Origin: Panicum virgatum
Lineage: Eukaryota; Streptophyta; Magnoliopsida; Poales; Poaceae
Direction: 5' to 3'
DNA: 64,000 nucleotides
NCBI RefSeq assembly: GCF_016808335.1
Contig: NC_053137.1
Location: 3,618,955 to 3,682,954, forward strand
Part shown: piece after piece, positions 1-10,046 of the stretch
Numbering within the stretch: the stretch's first letter is position 1
How the letters are laid out: every line of letters starts with the position of its first letter
Position numbers and translations under genes: made by a program
Notes under the pieces: generated by a model
The model's input: only the letters and a program-made list of their open reading frames with translations
The model's database searches: none
What the model was told of the DNA's origin: nothing

Positions 1-3000
1 CATATCATATATTCACATACACCAAATCTCATTCATAGTAGCAATAGCATACAACAAATCATTTCTAAGTATGGGAATCAAGGAATACGGTAAAATAAAT
101 GGCCATGCAAGCTCATCTCATCACACTCAAATTGGGAGCGTAGCGTATCTAGCAAGCAATGCCTAATAGGTATTCAATCTCGAATGGGCGTGAACCTGAT
201 AGGTCTTCGTAGTCTTCCTGGTCCTCCGGGAGCTTCTGGTTTCCGGGTACGTCCTTCTGGGTCCTCCGGGTGTCGGGGTAGTCCTTCTGGATCTTCTAGT
301 CGTCCGGGACGTTGGTCAACTCCTTCTCGTCATGACCTAATCATAATTACGTATAAGTACATGGGCCAAAGTGCAAGAATGCACAAAACAGGCTCAAAAG
401 AGACCCAACTCACATCAAAACCTATTCTAATGCGTAGATCATGATTTTAGAAGAATTATGAAATAGGTTTCATATTTTTTGGAGCTTCGGTTGAATTACT
501 GTGAATTTTCTACGGTTAAAGCATTTTCTGGAATTAATAAATGATTATCGAAAAAGGAAAAAACACAGAGGTGACACGTGGCAACACCAGAGCGTGCCAC
601 GTGGCATGATGACGTCAGCATGACGTCACCAGGTGGGTCCGTTCTGCTGACGTCAGCAGTGGGCCCTGCTAACGTCAACGTTGACCGTTGACCGGTCAAC
701 CGGGTCAGTGGGGTCCGCAAGTCAGTGGGGCCCACGGGTCAGTCTCTCAGTAGTGACTTACAAGTGAGACCCGCGTGTAAGAGTTAAACCAGAAAAGGAA
801 AAAGGGTTTAGGGTTGTTGGGCCGGAAGTGAACTGAAGGCCCAACAAGGCTCGGCTCGGTCTTAACGGATCGGCTAAAGCGACGGCTCGCAGGCCGGCTT
901 GGCCTGCGGCTCGGGGAAAGGCCAGCTCGTGCGAAAAAGGGCCGGCTTGGGCTTGGCTGGTTGGGCCGAAAGAGGCCCGCACGTTTCTTGGGCTCTCCCT
1001 CTCATCTCAACTCTCTCTCACACTCTCCCTGGTTAGTGGAGCCGGGTGTCGGCGCGCCCCTGTTGACGCTCCTTAGCGCCCCCGATTTATATACCGCAAG
1101 CGCACGATTTCGTGTAGCTTTTCCCTTAGAGTATTCCCCCAAGGTTTATCAATCCACAGAACCAAAGAGACAAGAAACAATCTACTAGCATAGAGATTCC
1201 TTTGTGTTGAGATGGTGAAAACAAATCTAATCTACTAAAAACACGACAAACACCGAAGGTAGCAAGAGAAAGTTAGAGATAACCAATCTAGATCACCTAG
1301 ATCATGCATATGTTGTAGTTCCAGCTAGATAAAGTGAAGTAAGATAGATGTGAATCTCAATGAAAAGCCTCTTTAAATCCAAAATCTCCAATCCGATCCC
1401 TCGATACCCCACCTACTAAGTGGCAACGGCCTGTGTAGTCCTTCTGGATCTTCTAATCGTCCGGGACGTTGGTCAACTCCTTCTCGTCAGGACCTAATCG
1501 TAATTACGTATAAGTACAGGGGCCAAAGTGCAAGAATGCACAAAACAGGCTCAAAAGAGATCCAACTCACATCAAAACCTATTCTAATGCGTAGATCATG
1601 ATTTTAGAAGAGTTATAAAACATGTTTCATATTTTTCGGAGCTCCGGTTGAATTACTGTGAATTTTCTACGGTTAAAGCATTTTCTGGAATTAATAAATG
1701 ATTATCGAAAAAGGAAAAACACAGAGATGACACGTGGCAACACCAGAGCGTGCCACGTGGCACGTCATCATGACGTCCCCAGGTGGGTCCGTTCTGCTGA
1801 CGTCAACAGTGGGCCCTGCTGACGTCAACGTTGACCGTTGACCGGTCAACCGGGTCAGTGGGGTCCGCAAGTCAGTGGGGGCCCACGGGTCAGTCTCTCA
1901 GTAGTGACTTACAAGTGGGACCCGCGTGTAAGAGTTAAACCAGAAAAAGAAAAAGAGTTTAGGGTTGTTGGGCCGGAAGTGAACTGAAGGCCCAACAAGG
2001 CTCGGCTCGGTCTTAACGGATCGGCTAAAGCGACGGCTCGCAGACCAGCTTGGCCTGCGGCTCGGGGAAAGGCCGGCTTGGGCTTGGCTGGTTGGGCCGA
2101 AAGAGGCCCGCACGTTTCTTGGGCTCTCCCTCTTATCTCAACTCTCTCTCACTCACTCTCCCTGGTTAGTGGGGCCGGGCTGTCGGCACGCCCCTGCGTC
2201 TGACAGGCGGGGCCCGAGTGTCTGTCACCCGAGGATCTGGTGTGGTGGCCAGATCCGGTGCGGTTGTCCCCATATGTGCGCGCGCGTGTGGCTTGGCAGC
2301 GGCGGAGCAGGGCAGAGCGGACCGAGGCGGCGGCGGCGCGGCTCAGCGGCACGTTAGGGGTTCCTGGCGAAGGTCTGGCCTCTCCTCTTCCATGGCAGCT
2401 TCTGCGGTGGCAGCGACGTCAGGTCCTGCGGTCCCTCTCGGCGGCACGGCGGAGCTTCCTTGGCGGCGGAGCACAGCTTGGGCGGTGCGCCAATGGGATC
2501 CGGCGCGAAGGGGCTCCTCCTACCAGGGAGTCGACAGGCTTCTTGGCGGCGTGGCGAGGGTTCCTCGGTGCAGTCCAGCTGTGGGACGACGACCAAACCT
2601 CCCGGCGTCGACTGCGAGCGAAGCTTGGTCACGGTGAGGTGGAGAGACGAGCACGTGTGCGCGCGGGGGCTCTGGTCTTCCAGTCCCGCGGCGTGGTCGA
2701 GGCGTAACGGGTCTAGGGACACGCGCGTGTGCGGCTTGTTGCGTGCGCGCGTGCGGTCTTCGTGCCGCGACGTCCGTACACGGCGACGACAGCGGGGCAT
2801 GGCAAGGACGGGGCTGCTTGAGATCGGTCGCAGCGAAGCGACGGTGAGGCTGGGCACGGAGCGGTGGTGGCAGCCGGAGGTGTGTCTTGGGTGTGTCCGT
2901 GGCGCGCGTGCACGTGCTCATGGGGCGCGCACGTTCACCATGTGCACGGCCGGGCACGGCCATGGCGAGGCCAAGGCTAGGCTGGCGGGTTCGTGCGCGT

Positions 3001-4702
3001 TCACGCGCGTGCGGGTCAGGTGTGCGCACGGCGTGGTCGACAGGTGTGCGTGTAACGGGGTAAATCATTGCCCATTGGGCGGCGCTGGGCTTGCGCCCAC
3101 ACTCGGCTCGTCTGGAATGCAGCGCGGAGGCGAGGTTGTGCGGGCGTTCATAGCTTGTGTGGCCCAAGGGCTTGGCCTTTCGGCCGGTGCGGTGCGTGGG
3201 CGTGTGTGGACGGGTGCCTGCGTGTGTGTGCGAGCGCCGGGCAGGGCCCAGGCATCGGCGCTCGTCAGGCTCCTGCAAACAAGCAAAGGAAGGCCGGTCC
3301 TAGGGATGCTCTACGGCGGCGGGGTCATGAGGTGGCGCTCACCTGGCGGGCTCGTGGTCACGAGGCTTGGCGCAGCGAAGAGGCGAAGCAGGGGAACGTC
3401 GTTGCCGTGCCGTGCAGCGCAGCTACGTCGACGGCCCGCTAGGGAACCCGTGGCTAGGGTTTCGCGACGGCCGATGGGGGTTTTATAGGCGGCCGGCTAG
3501 GGTTTGGTGGGCGCGTAGCAGCCCGGACGCCGAGGGCTCGGATGGGTTGCACGCGTGGCGGCAGGGACACGCGGCGGCATCCGCGGGGCATAGCGCTGGG
3601 GCTTGTGCGCGCTGCGGTCAAAAGCGAGGCAAGGTGAGGTAAAGGTGGCGCGGCGGCCTCCTCCGCACGTTGTTGCGGTGCGGCGCAAGCACGGGTGACG
3701 TGAGCAGCAGCGGCGCCAGCGTGAGAGGCGGAGAGGGCGCGGATGGTGGTCAAAAGGCGAAAAAGGCAGAGCAGGGCGGTAGAGCTGGCGCGGGCAGGTG
3801 CAGTCGGCAGGGCGGCGTGGCCGTTTCATTGCTTTAGCGCGGAGCAAAGCAGAGGTGGCGGCGGCGGTTGGCGGCGTCGTCGTTTTGGGGGAGAAAGGGG
3901 AACAGGGCGGCTCCGACAGGTGGGGTCACGAGGTCAGCGGGCCAGGGCGGAGGGAAGCAAGGGCGCGGCGGTGCTGGCGCGTCCGCGCGAGTGGACCGGG
4001 CCACGCGCGCGGGAACGGGCCAGCGTGTGTGCGTGTTGGTGGGCTGTGGCCTGCGTGTGTTTGGCTGGCTGAACGGGGAAGCAGGCTGGCAGATTGGCAG
4101 GCCGGGCTGTGCGCGGGTGGCGAGCTGGGCTGGCGTCCGCGGTTTGGGCCGGAGTAAGGCGGGGCAGGCCGTCTTGGTTACCAGGCCAGTTGGCCAGCTG
4201 GGTTAAGCTGCTGGGCACAGGTGGGTTTGGACCGGGCCGGACTGGACCGGGGTTTTGGACTCGGTTTTGGTTTGGGTTGCGGCCCAAGGTTTGGAGCTTG
4301 GGTTACGGGCTAGACTTAGTCAACGGGTCTGGTTCGGGTTGGGGTTAAAGGTTTCGGATTTAATTTGAATGGCTTAATTCAAATCAAATCCCACTCACAT
4401 GTGTTAGCATTTGAAATTAAATTGAGGGGCACACCTCAATTTAATTTCCACACAAATTCACACAATAAAATAAATCCAAATCTGAAATCGAATTAAACAA
4501 GTAGAGCCAAATAAATCCAATAACTCCAAATATTCTCACACTAGCAAATATTATCCTTAATTCTGTATAATTTTTTTAATTACTAGGATTTTGGGAAGGC
4601 AGAAATCCTACTTAAGTTGATATTTACAGTATTGCCACGAAATTTTTTTGAAATTCACATTTTTCGACTTTATAACATTTCGGAAAAATCCGAGATGTTA
4701 CA
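1..4702 (-). mobile_element. LTR retrotransposon portion (outer LTR end at 4702)
   Basis: No conserved protein domain is visible. The right edge ends in TGTTACA; on the minus strand this reads TGTAACATCTCGGATTTTTC, a TG-starting LTR terminus, so the element probably runs on the minus strand. Flanking DNA from 4703 onward matches the 3' half of the phasiRNA-like unit at 16.1-16.3 kb, which supports an insertion boundary here. 2150-4350 is very GC-rich with many overlapping ORFs of skewed composition; 4350-4702 is AT-rich. The left end lies outside the window, so neither a target duplication nor a second LTR can be checked. Family not identified; a non-autonomous gypsy-like element is my guess. 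Confidence 0.55.
277..2197. repeat. Direct repeat of about 770 bp inside the LTR element
   Basis: The segment at about 277-1065 recurs at about 1435-2197 with only small differences. Both copies share the AGTCCTTCTGGATCTTCTA start, the GACGTCAGC/CCACGTGGC-rich stretch and the GGTTAGTGG-GCCGGG end. The period is about 1.16 kb, and about 370 bp of unrelated DNA (1066-1434) separates the copies. This could be an internal tandem duplication or two LTR parts brought together by recombination. Confidence 0.8.
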
Positions 4703-5725
4703 ATAGCATCATCAACAAGTTGTACAAGCAAGGCCAGCTCGACGATTCTCACTTGGGCAAAGGTCGTAGATCGTCAGATCGATCTTAATTCACTAGTAGA
4801 AAACACGCCAAAAGTCCACCCCAAAAATATCAGAATGAAGATGAACCGGTACCAATACTAATATTGGTACCAATACTAATATTGGTACCGGTTCATCTTG
4901 GTACCGGTACTTTTGGGGTGGATGGGACCTATGGATGAGCCTTAGGTACCGGTTGGTAACACCAACCGGTACCCAAGACTCTCCATAGGTACCGGGTGGT
5001 AACTTTTACATTAGTACCGGGTGTTACCACCAACCAGTGCCTATAGATGAGCCTTAGGTACCGGTTGGTAACACCAACCAGTACCTAAAGAGTCTTAGGT
5101 ACCGGTTGGTAAACACCAACCAGTACCTAAGGCTCATCTATGTGTTACTTCAAAAGGAAAATATATATCTTCTCAACAAAAGTGATGTGTAGGCGAGATG
5201 GTAAGAAAGATACACGCGAGACAAGAGATTCTATGTTCGAATCCTGCCCAACCACTTTTGCCAAAAAATACTAGCCATAGGCACCGGTTCTCTCTGCGAA
5301 TTCTCTTGCATCCATAGAGAATTCTTTGTGACTGACATGGGATTAAAATGCAACCTGGCGACGCGTAGCCCAACTGGCGCGAGGGACTTCCCCTGAATCA
5401 TCTTGATCAGCGACTAGCTTCACGTTGGCACTCATGAGGGGATCCAAGGGGAAAACATAAAACCAAATGCCGAGATTTGACGGCCGCTAGGGATGTTCAC
5501 CATCACATTATAACTAGCGATGTAGTTTGGGAAAAATGGAGGTCAAGACAACACACTGTCGATTGGGTACATCAATCTTCCACATTCATGGGCTCGTCTG
5601 ATCCCCGTTCATCGGTGAGGCGTGAGGCAGGAGGGTGTCGGCAGTGGTAGCGGTAGAGGAAGCGGCAGCGACGAATTCAAGTCACCAAAAGTTATACTAG
5701 AGTTCACCGTTGGGGTAATATATTT
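4703..5725 (+). ncRNA. phasiRNA-type unit 0, 3' remnant
   Basis: 4703-4790 matches 16160-16240 (GTTGTACAAGCAAGGCC and following). 5368-5725 matches about 16285-16815, including the GGGATGTTCACCAT, ACACACTGTC and GGAGGGTGTCGGCA blocks. The order is the same as in unit 6, so this is the 3' half of a related unit. Its promoter and miR2118-type site are absent, apparently displaced by the retrotransposon to the left. A CACTA-like piece (4791-5364) interrupts it. No ORF is conserved between the two copies. Probably inactive. Confidence 0.55.
4791..5364. mobile_element. CACTA-type remnant with foldback, interrupting unit 0
   Basis: It begins CACTAGTAGAAAAC, one base different from the perfect 14-bp terminus of the element at 53523. 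A foldback follows: about 4806-4865 pairs with about 4866-4921 around the GGTACCGGTTCATC arms. Next come repeated ACCGGTTGGTAACACCAACC motifs (4930-5130), typical subterminal repeats of grass CACTA elements. No matching right terminus is seen, so the element is truncated. 5185-5240 contains A-box-like and B-box-like sequence (TGTTCGAATCC), which could be a separate SINE fragment. Boundaries come from comparison with unit 6. Confidence 0.6.
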
Positions 5726-5954
5726 TTAGAACTGGAGCATACAAAGTCTGATAATTTTATGTCAAAAAATGTGTCAATCCTAATTGTTTGGAGTATTTTA
5801 TTTTTGTACATTTAATTTCTATGTCGGAACACTTCTCTACTGGACCAAAACGTTATAAATCTAATAGATATTCTTCTGCCAAAAAGTCTATATATCCGTG
5901 GATAGACGGTGTTTCTCAAACACATATTCTAATTACACATATTATTTGGTTCAA

Positions 5955-6345
5955 ACAAAATGAAGAATGATAAATGCATTGGACTTAATTCTTAATGGAA
6001 TGGATTGTCCAAGTAAAGTAAATGAAGAGCAGTAAATGTGTTGGGTGCATATGATGGTTTATTATGCTTAAAAAATGGTTTGCTTCATTCTGGCTGCAGC
6101 CCCCTTTATATGCGCAATCGGGAGTCCTACGTTTGGGCTTGATATAGTCAGTCATGCCGGCTTGTAATTATTTCTCTCTTCCACAAGCTTTTAGTAGTGT
6201 TTATAGCCCTGGGCTGGAAACACTGATAATGGGGCTATAGGAGTAGGAGGCACTGGGATCACTTGAGATGCGTGGAATCGAAGTGTATCTATATGGCCCA
6301 TGGCATCTTGACCAAGCATGGAAGGATTACTCGACGTTCCCGGTT
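5955..6345 (+). ncRNA. Predicted 21-PHAS unit 1 (5' part)
   Basis: The block upstream of the TATA box (TAAATGCATTGGACTTAATTC region, 5961-6020) matches the equivalent blocks of units 3, 4, 6 and 7. A TATA box lies at about 6106-6112 (CTTTATATGCG). The miR2118-type site starts about 130 nt downstream, at 6238. There is no conserved reading frame across the copies, so I treat it as a non-coding precursor. LINE-derived DNA begins near 6350. Known biology: grass 21-PHAS precursors are Pol II transcripts cut by miR2118, copied by RDR6 and diced by DCL4 in anthers. That this locus works so is inferred. Confidence 0.6.
6238..6259 (+). promoter_or_regulatory. miR2118-type target site, unit 1
   Basis: The last 20 of the 22 nt read GGAGTAGGAGGCACTGGGAT, preceded by TA. 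It is close to the complement of grass miR2118 (GGAATGGGAGGCATCGGGAA over the same positions). Differences fall at a G:U-tolerant position and at a few other bases. Predicted cleavage lies between 6249 and 6250. Confidence 0.65.
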
Positions 6346-6349
6346 GGAG

Positions 6350-7075
6350 GTAGCATTATCTAGCTTTTTAGTGAGCTCATCCAGATCCAGGGGCAACAGT
6401 GAGAATGGCATGTTTTGAGTTGAAACGTCCCAAATTGTGGTCTAATGGCCCAGCAAAGCTGTAAGAAGAGCTGGTCTGAGATTTCCTCTACCGCTGCGGA
6501 TTGTGGAACACAGGACACAATTAAATGAGTCCAAAGTCCATTGCCTCTCGTCACAAAATATTTCTTGTACTTAGCCTGTCTTTTAAGAGTAACCAGCAAA
6601 AAACTTTATTTTTATTTTGGCAGCTAGAATTCCAGAGCCACTTAAAGGCTATAGGCATGACCTTTGAGTTGTCTGTAAGCTCTTGTAGTTGTAGAGGAGA
6701 AATGAGGACTCTCCCAAATATAAGACCTGTGATCAGGTTCCCGAGTGAATGCTAGAGACTGTATTGAGCCTTCTACTGACAGTAGTTGAGCATAAGCTAT
6801 TTCAGAGAGTGGAAGATTGAAGAGCCGATCAAAGAGGACCAGAGTTGTAGCCTTTGGAACTGTTAAACTCTTGTTCTTTGTGAATGAGAATAGTTCCGGG
6901 AAATTTAAGCTTGGGATTTGCTCATGCCATGTATGACCAAAACTGCAGAAATGATGTTTCATTTCTCGACTCTACGTTTCATATTCCTTTGAAGGAGTCC
7001 AGGAGCCTAAGAATGTCCCTCCACCAATAAGATCTTTTTTTCACATGATTAGGAACGTTACGAATTAGCGACCAG
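6350..7075 (-). mobile_element. LINE fragment (3' ORF2 region)
   Basis: On the minus strand the segment encodes a piece typical of the end of plant L1-type ORF2: WHEQIPSLNFPELFSF, then LFDRLFNLPLS, then, after a frame change, a zf-RVT-like KWLWNSSCQNKNKVFCWLL and LKDRLSTRNI. Frameshifts are present, so it is dead. Its edges are not sharp. Confidence 0.7.
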
Positions 7076-7076
7076 A

Positions 7077-7470
7077 TGTAGCATTATCTAGTTTTTTAGT
7101 GAGGGCAGTCCCAATCCAGACTCTACCATGGAGTATAAGCCTCCTATTTATTGTGTTTTGCTGATGTGGCAGTATATTTATGGAAGAGTGAGTGAGAGAA
7201 ATCAAGACTCCAGGTCTTATTTAGACTCCAAGTCTTCACGCAAATCAAAAATGAACGTGAGAGAGACAAGTGGGCCATATAAACCATAGTAACACACTTT
7301 GCATTGGGAATTATAATTTCTTGTGATGAAGTCTTTGAGGCTTAGACTCTATGAGTGGAGTCTACATTGGAACTGCCCTGAGGCCACCCAGGGGCAACAG
7401 CAAGAGCCGAGAGTGGCATGCGTTTTGAGTTGAAGAATCCCAAATTATGGTTTAATGGCCCTTGTTTTGC
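7077..7470 (-). mobile_element. Second LINE-derived segment, split by a MITE
   Basis: 7077-7102 plus 7382-7470 repeats 6350-6450 (GTAGCATTATCTAG then TTTTTAGTGA, then CAGGGGCAACAG, then the CCCAAATT-TGG stretch). It is therefore a second copy of the same LINE-derived end, interrupted by the MITE at 7103-7378. It leads directly into the promoter region of unit 2. Confidence 0.6.
7103..7378. mobile_element. MITE with TGA target duplication
   Basis: It starts GGGCAGTCCCAATCCAGACTC and ends with the imperfect inverse (GTCTACATTGGAACTGCCC). It is flanked by TGA on both sides (7100-7102, 7379-7381). The paralogous sequence at 6370-6390 lacks the element and shows a single TGA, i.e. an empty site. 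A 3-bp duplication suits PIF/Harbinger (Tourist-like) or CACTA-type MITEs; superfamily not settled. Confidence 0.85.
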
Positions 7471-7879
7471 CCTGCGAAAAATCGAGTACTGCTCTCATGT
7501 TGATGATCAGGTCACGTGCCATCAGTTTCAGTAATTCGACAAGATCATCGGTGGACAGGGAAGCTCTTCTCTTGATCGCCTGATGTGTCAGCGCTGAAGA
7601 ACATGCATGGCCCCGCTTTGGGCCCAAGAGCAGTGTTCCGGACCTGATATCAACCATGGGCCGTCCAGCTTCGTGGGCTCTTGAGATGCACATCGAATAA
7701 TACACATGCATGTCTCCATCATTGACCAGTTCATTTATATGCGTCCCCAACCTCGCCAGTCGCCACTTCTCTTATATTCTTGTGTTCACAAGTAGACATG
7801 ACATGGAAGAAGAACGGTGTAGGAGAGAGGTAGTCCATGGCCTCGGCTATGACCAGCAGGTTGCATTGCCATTCGAAAA

Positions 7880-7901
7880 TAGGAGTTGGAGGCACTGGGA
7901 A
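7880..7901 (+). promoter_or_regulatory. miR2118-type target site, unit 2
   Basis: The last 20 nt read GGAGTTGGAGGCACTGGGAA, preceded by TA. Unlike the other six sites it keeps AA at the 3' end, as in a perfect complement of miR2118. Predicted cleavage lies between 7891 and 7892. Confidence 0.65.
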
Positions 7902-8120
7902 CGTCAGTGGTGCTCATAGTAGACGTTTGCTAAGGGACAGTCAAGACATTTGCATCAGTTATTCACAGGTTCACTGAATTTTGGACAAGAGTTGTGTGCG
8001 CAAAGAAACTATGTCTGTCCATAAATTTTTGGAAGCGAATGCTGAAAGGATCAGTAGAGGTTCAAAGATTGGTTAGTGGAACAGTATGTGCGAGCAAGCA
8101 AGGGCTTAGGACATGATACC

Positions 8121-9140
8121 CTATGATATGCCGATACTTCGCAAAACTCACGTACCGGTATCAGATACCGTATCGGATACCTGTACTCCACGGATACTCC
8201 CAGATACGTATTCCGTAAATATCGGACTATTTAAGTATTTTCAAATAATAAAAATAAATCGGATACTCGTGGGATACCTGTGGATACCTGTCCGATACCT
8301 TTAAACCCTAACAACACCACTCAATCGCTTCGTATAAAGGTCCTCTGTTCAGCTGTGCCACCCTCTCATCCCCACTCGCGCAGCCGCAGGCCCGCAGCAG
8401 CCTCGCACGGCTCCCTTGCTGCCCCGCCGCAATGCCACCCGTCCACGCCTCCTTCTGCTCCTTCCCCGTTGCTCATCGCTCCCTTGCCGTCACCGCCGCC
8501 CCGCCACCCGTCCGTGCCTCCTCCTGCTCTTTCCCCATCGCTCGTCGCTCCCTTGCTGTCACCTCCGCCCGCCCACCCGTCCATGCCTCCTACTGCACCA
8601 GCGGCTGCGCGGTCTGTCCAAACAGAGGTCCGCACATCTGTTAAAGCACTATTTAGGGTGGTGCTACACTACTGGAGCTTGCCGTTGGCGGGCCGCCAGG
8701 GCCGCGGGAACGCGCCTCTGGACGGCCCGCACGGCCGCTAGAGAGGGAGAGGATGAGCCGCGGCCTCGGGAGAAGGAGAGGAGGAGCCGCGGCCGCCGGA
8801 GCTGGCCGCTACACAGAGAAAGAGAGAGAGAGTCGAAGGTTGGGGAAGAAGACGACCGACATCCATTCGTGGAACAGACGAACATGTAAGATAAAGTTGG
8901 TTTTTTCCCTTTGCCCCTTCCCTTTTCTAATAATTATAGAACATATGAATATATGAGTTTATGACGCATTATAGTCCCTATAACTTCTATTTTCTCACAT
9001 TCTAGTTCCTGAAACTTTTATTTATTTTTATTTTTTATATATATTGGCGTATCCCCGTATCCTTGTTTTTGGAAAATGGCGTATCGGAGTATCCCCGTAT
9101 CGCGTACCGGTATCCGTATCCGCGTATCCGGACAACATAG
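8121..9140. mobile_element. Non-autonomous hAT-like element
   Basis: An 8-bp direct duplication ATGATACC flanks it (8113-8120, 9141-9148), the size used by hAT transposases. The ends are imperfect inverted repeats (CTATGATATGCCGATAC; inverse of the right end CTATGTTGTCCGGATAC). Both subterminal regions carry many GTATCCG/CGGATAC motifs in opposite orientation. The middle holds a GC-rich, proline-coding stretch with a 69-bp tandem repeat (CCACCCGTCC at 8435, 8504 and 8573). No transposase is visible. Confidence 0.75.
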
Positions 9141-9703
9141 ATGATACCTGCTGAAAAGATCTCAACTCTCAAGTGACTCCTATCTGGTCTTTGTCAGGAT
9201 GATGGTGGCGTTAACTGTGAACCGTGTGATGCTAACAGTAGCTGGTCGAGATCTAGCTAATAGCATGGGTGTTCAAATGAACACCCAAATTTGTTTCTGG
9301 CAAACTTCCCATACATGTGGGTCTGAAAAGCATAAGCAATTAAATTGTCTATATTTTCTCTGCATATTAGACTTTTGGGCGCCGATTGCTCGGCGTGTTT
9401 CCAACTAAATATTGTTCGAGAGCCAGATGCATATCAAATTCTGTCAGCTACAATGTACAAAATGAAGAATATTAAATGCAAGGGATGTGATGCTTAATTG
9501 AAATGGATTTGCTGCTCCAGTCTCTGGCTCCTCTATACGCGTAGCCGATCGAGTCCCAAGTTTGAGGTCCGGAGCCAAGACATTTTCCTCATCGCTTTGA
9601 TCTTTCCCACATTTTAGTTATTTGTCTCTGCTTCCCGTTCACATGTTTTCAGTACAAGTAGTGTTTACAGCTCCCGACAGAAACATGACAGTAGCGCTTC
9701 CTG

Positions 9704-9725
9704 TAGGAGTGGAAGGCACTGGGAT
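9704..9725 (+). promoter_or_regulatory. miR2118-type target site, unit 3
   Basis: The last 20 nt read GGAGTGGAAGGCACTGGGAT, preceded by TA; identical to the unit 5 site. Predicted cleavage lies between 9715 and 9716. Confidence 0.65.
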
Positions 9726-9836
9726 GACTCAGGGTGCAGCTGTTCAAGCACAATCTACTCGCATTTGCTCTCTGACGATGTATTAGTCAAATGCAGCTAG
9801 TGCAGTCACGAGAACTTGGAGACTGCTATGGTGAAC

Positions 9837-9995
9837 TTTTCGCAACCGTGCCTAAGCACGTTTTTCATTAAGAGGATAGAAAACAATGTTTACAAGAGGG
9901 ATTGGTTCCAGAGAGATGAAACCAACCCTGACTCAAAGCACTGAACACGATTACATGGCTAACAATTCACGACCTGATGGTAGCCCGAGAACCGG
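9837..9995 (-). mobile_element. 5'-truncated LINE insertion, 159 bp
   Basis: It is flanked by a perfect 15-bp direct duplication ACTGCTATGGTGAAC (9822-9836 and 9996-10010). It starts with a T run; its minus strand reads as a LINE 3' end (TTAATGAAAAACGTGCTTAGG) with a short A tail. The paralogous unit 5 has a single copy of the target (GACTGATATGGTGAAT, about 14520), an empty site. Confidence 0.85.
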
Positions 9996-10046
9996 ACTGC
10001 TATGGTGAACTTGATCCTTGCTCAATCGTGTTCGTGGATAGCTAGT

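Larger units (their letters stand above)
7690..9240 (+). ncRNA. Predicted 21-PHAS unit 2, split by a hAT-like element
   Basis: A TATA box lies at about 7732-7739 (CATTTATATGCG), in the same sequence context as the other units, and the miR2118-type site begins at 7880. Removing the element at 8121-9140 with one target-duplication copy joins 7690-8120 to 9149-9240. No ORF is shared with the other units. The 3' limit is uncertain. A minus-strand ORF of 101 codons at 7445-7750 overlaps the promoter region; I see no domain in it. Confidence 0.55.

Noticed and set aside
2149..4348. Many long overlapping ORFs on both strands (up to 342 codons)
   Set aside because: High GC removes stop codons in all frames. 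Translations are Arg/Ala/Gly-rich without domains, and the region lies inside an LTR element.
8280..8741. 153-codon Pro-rich ORF
   Set aside because: Lies within the hAT-like element and derives from a 69-bp tandem repeat.
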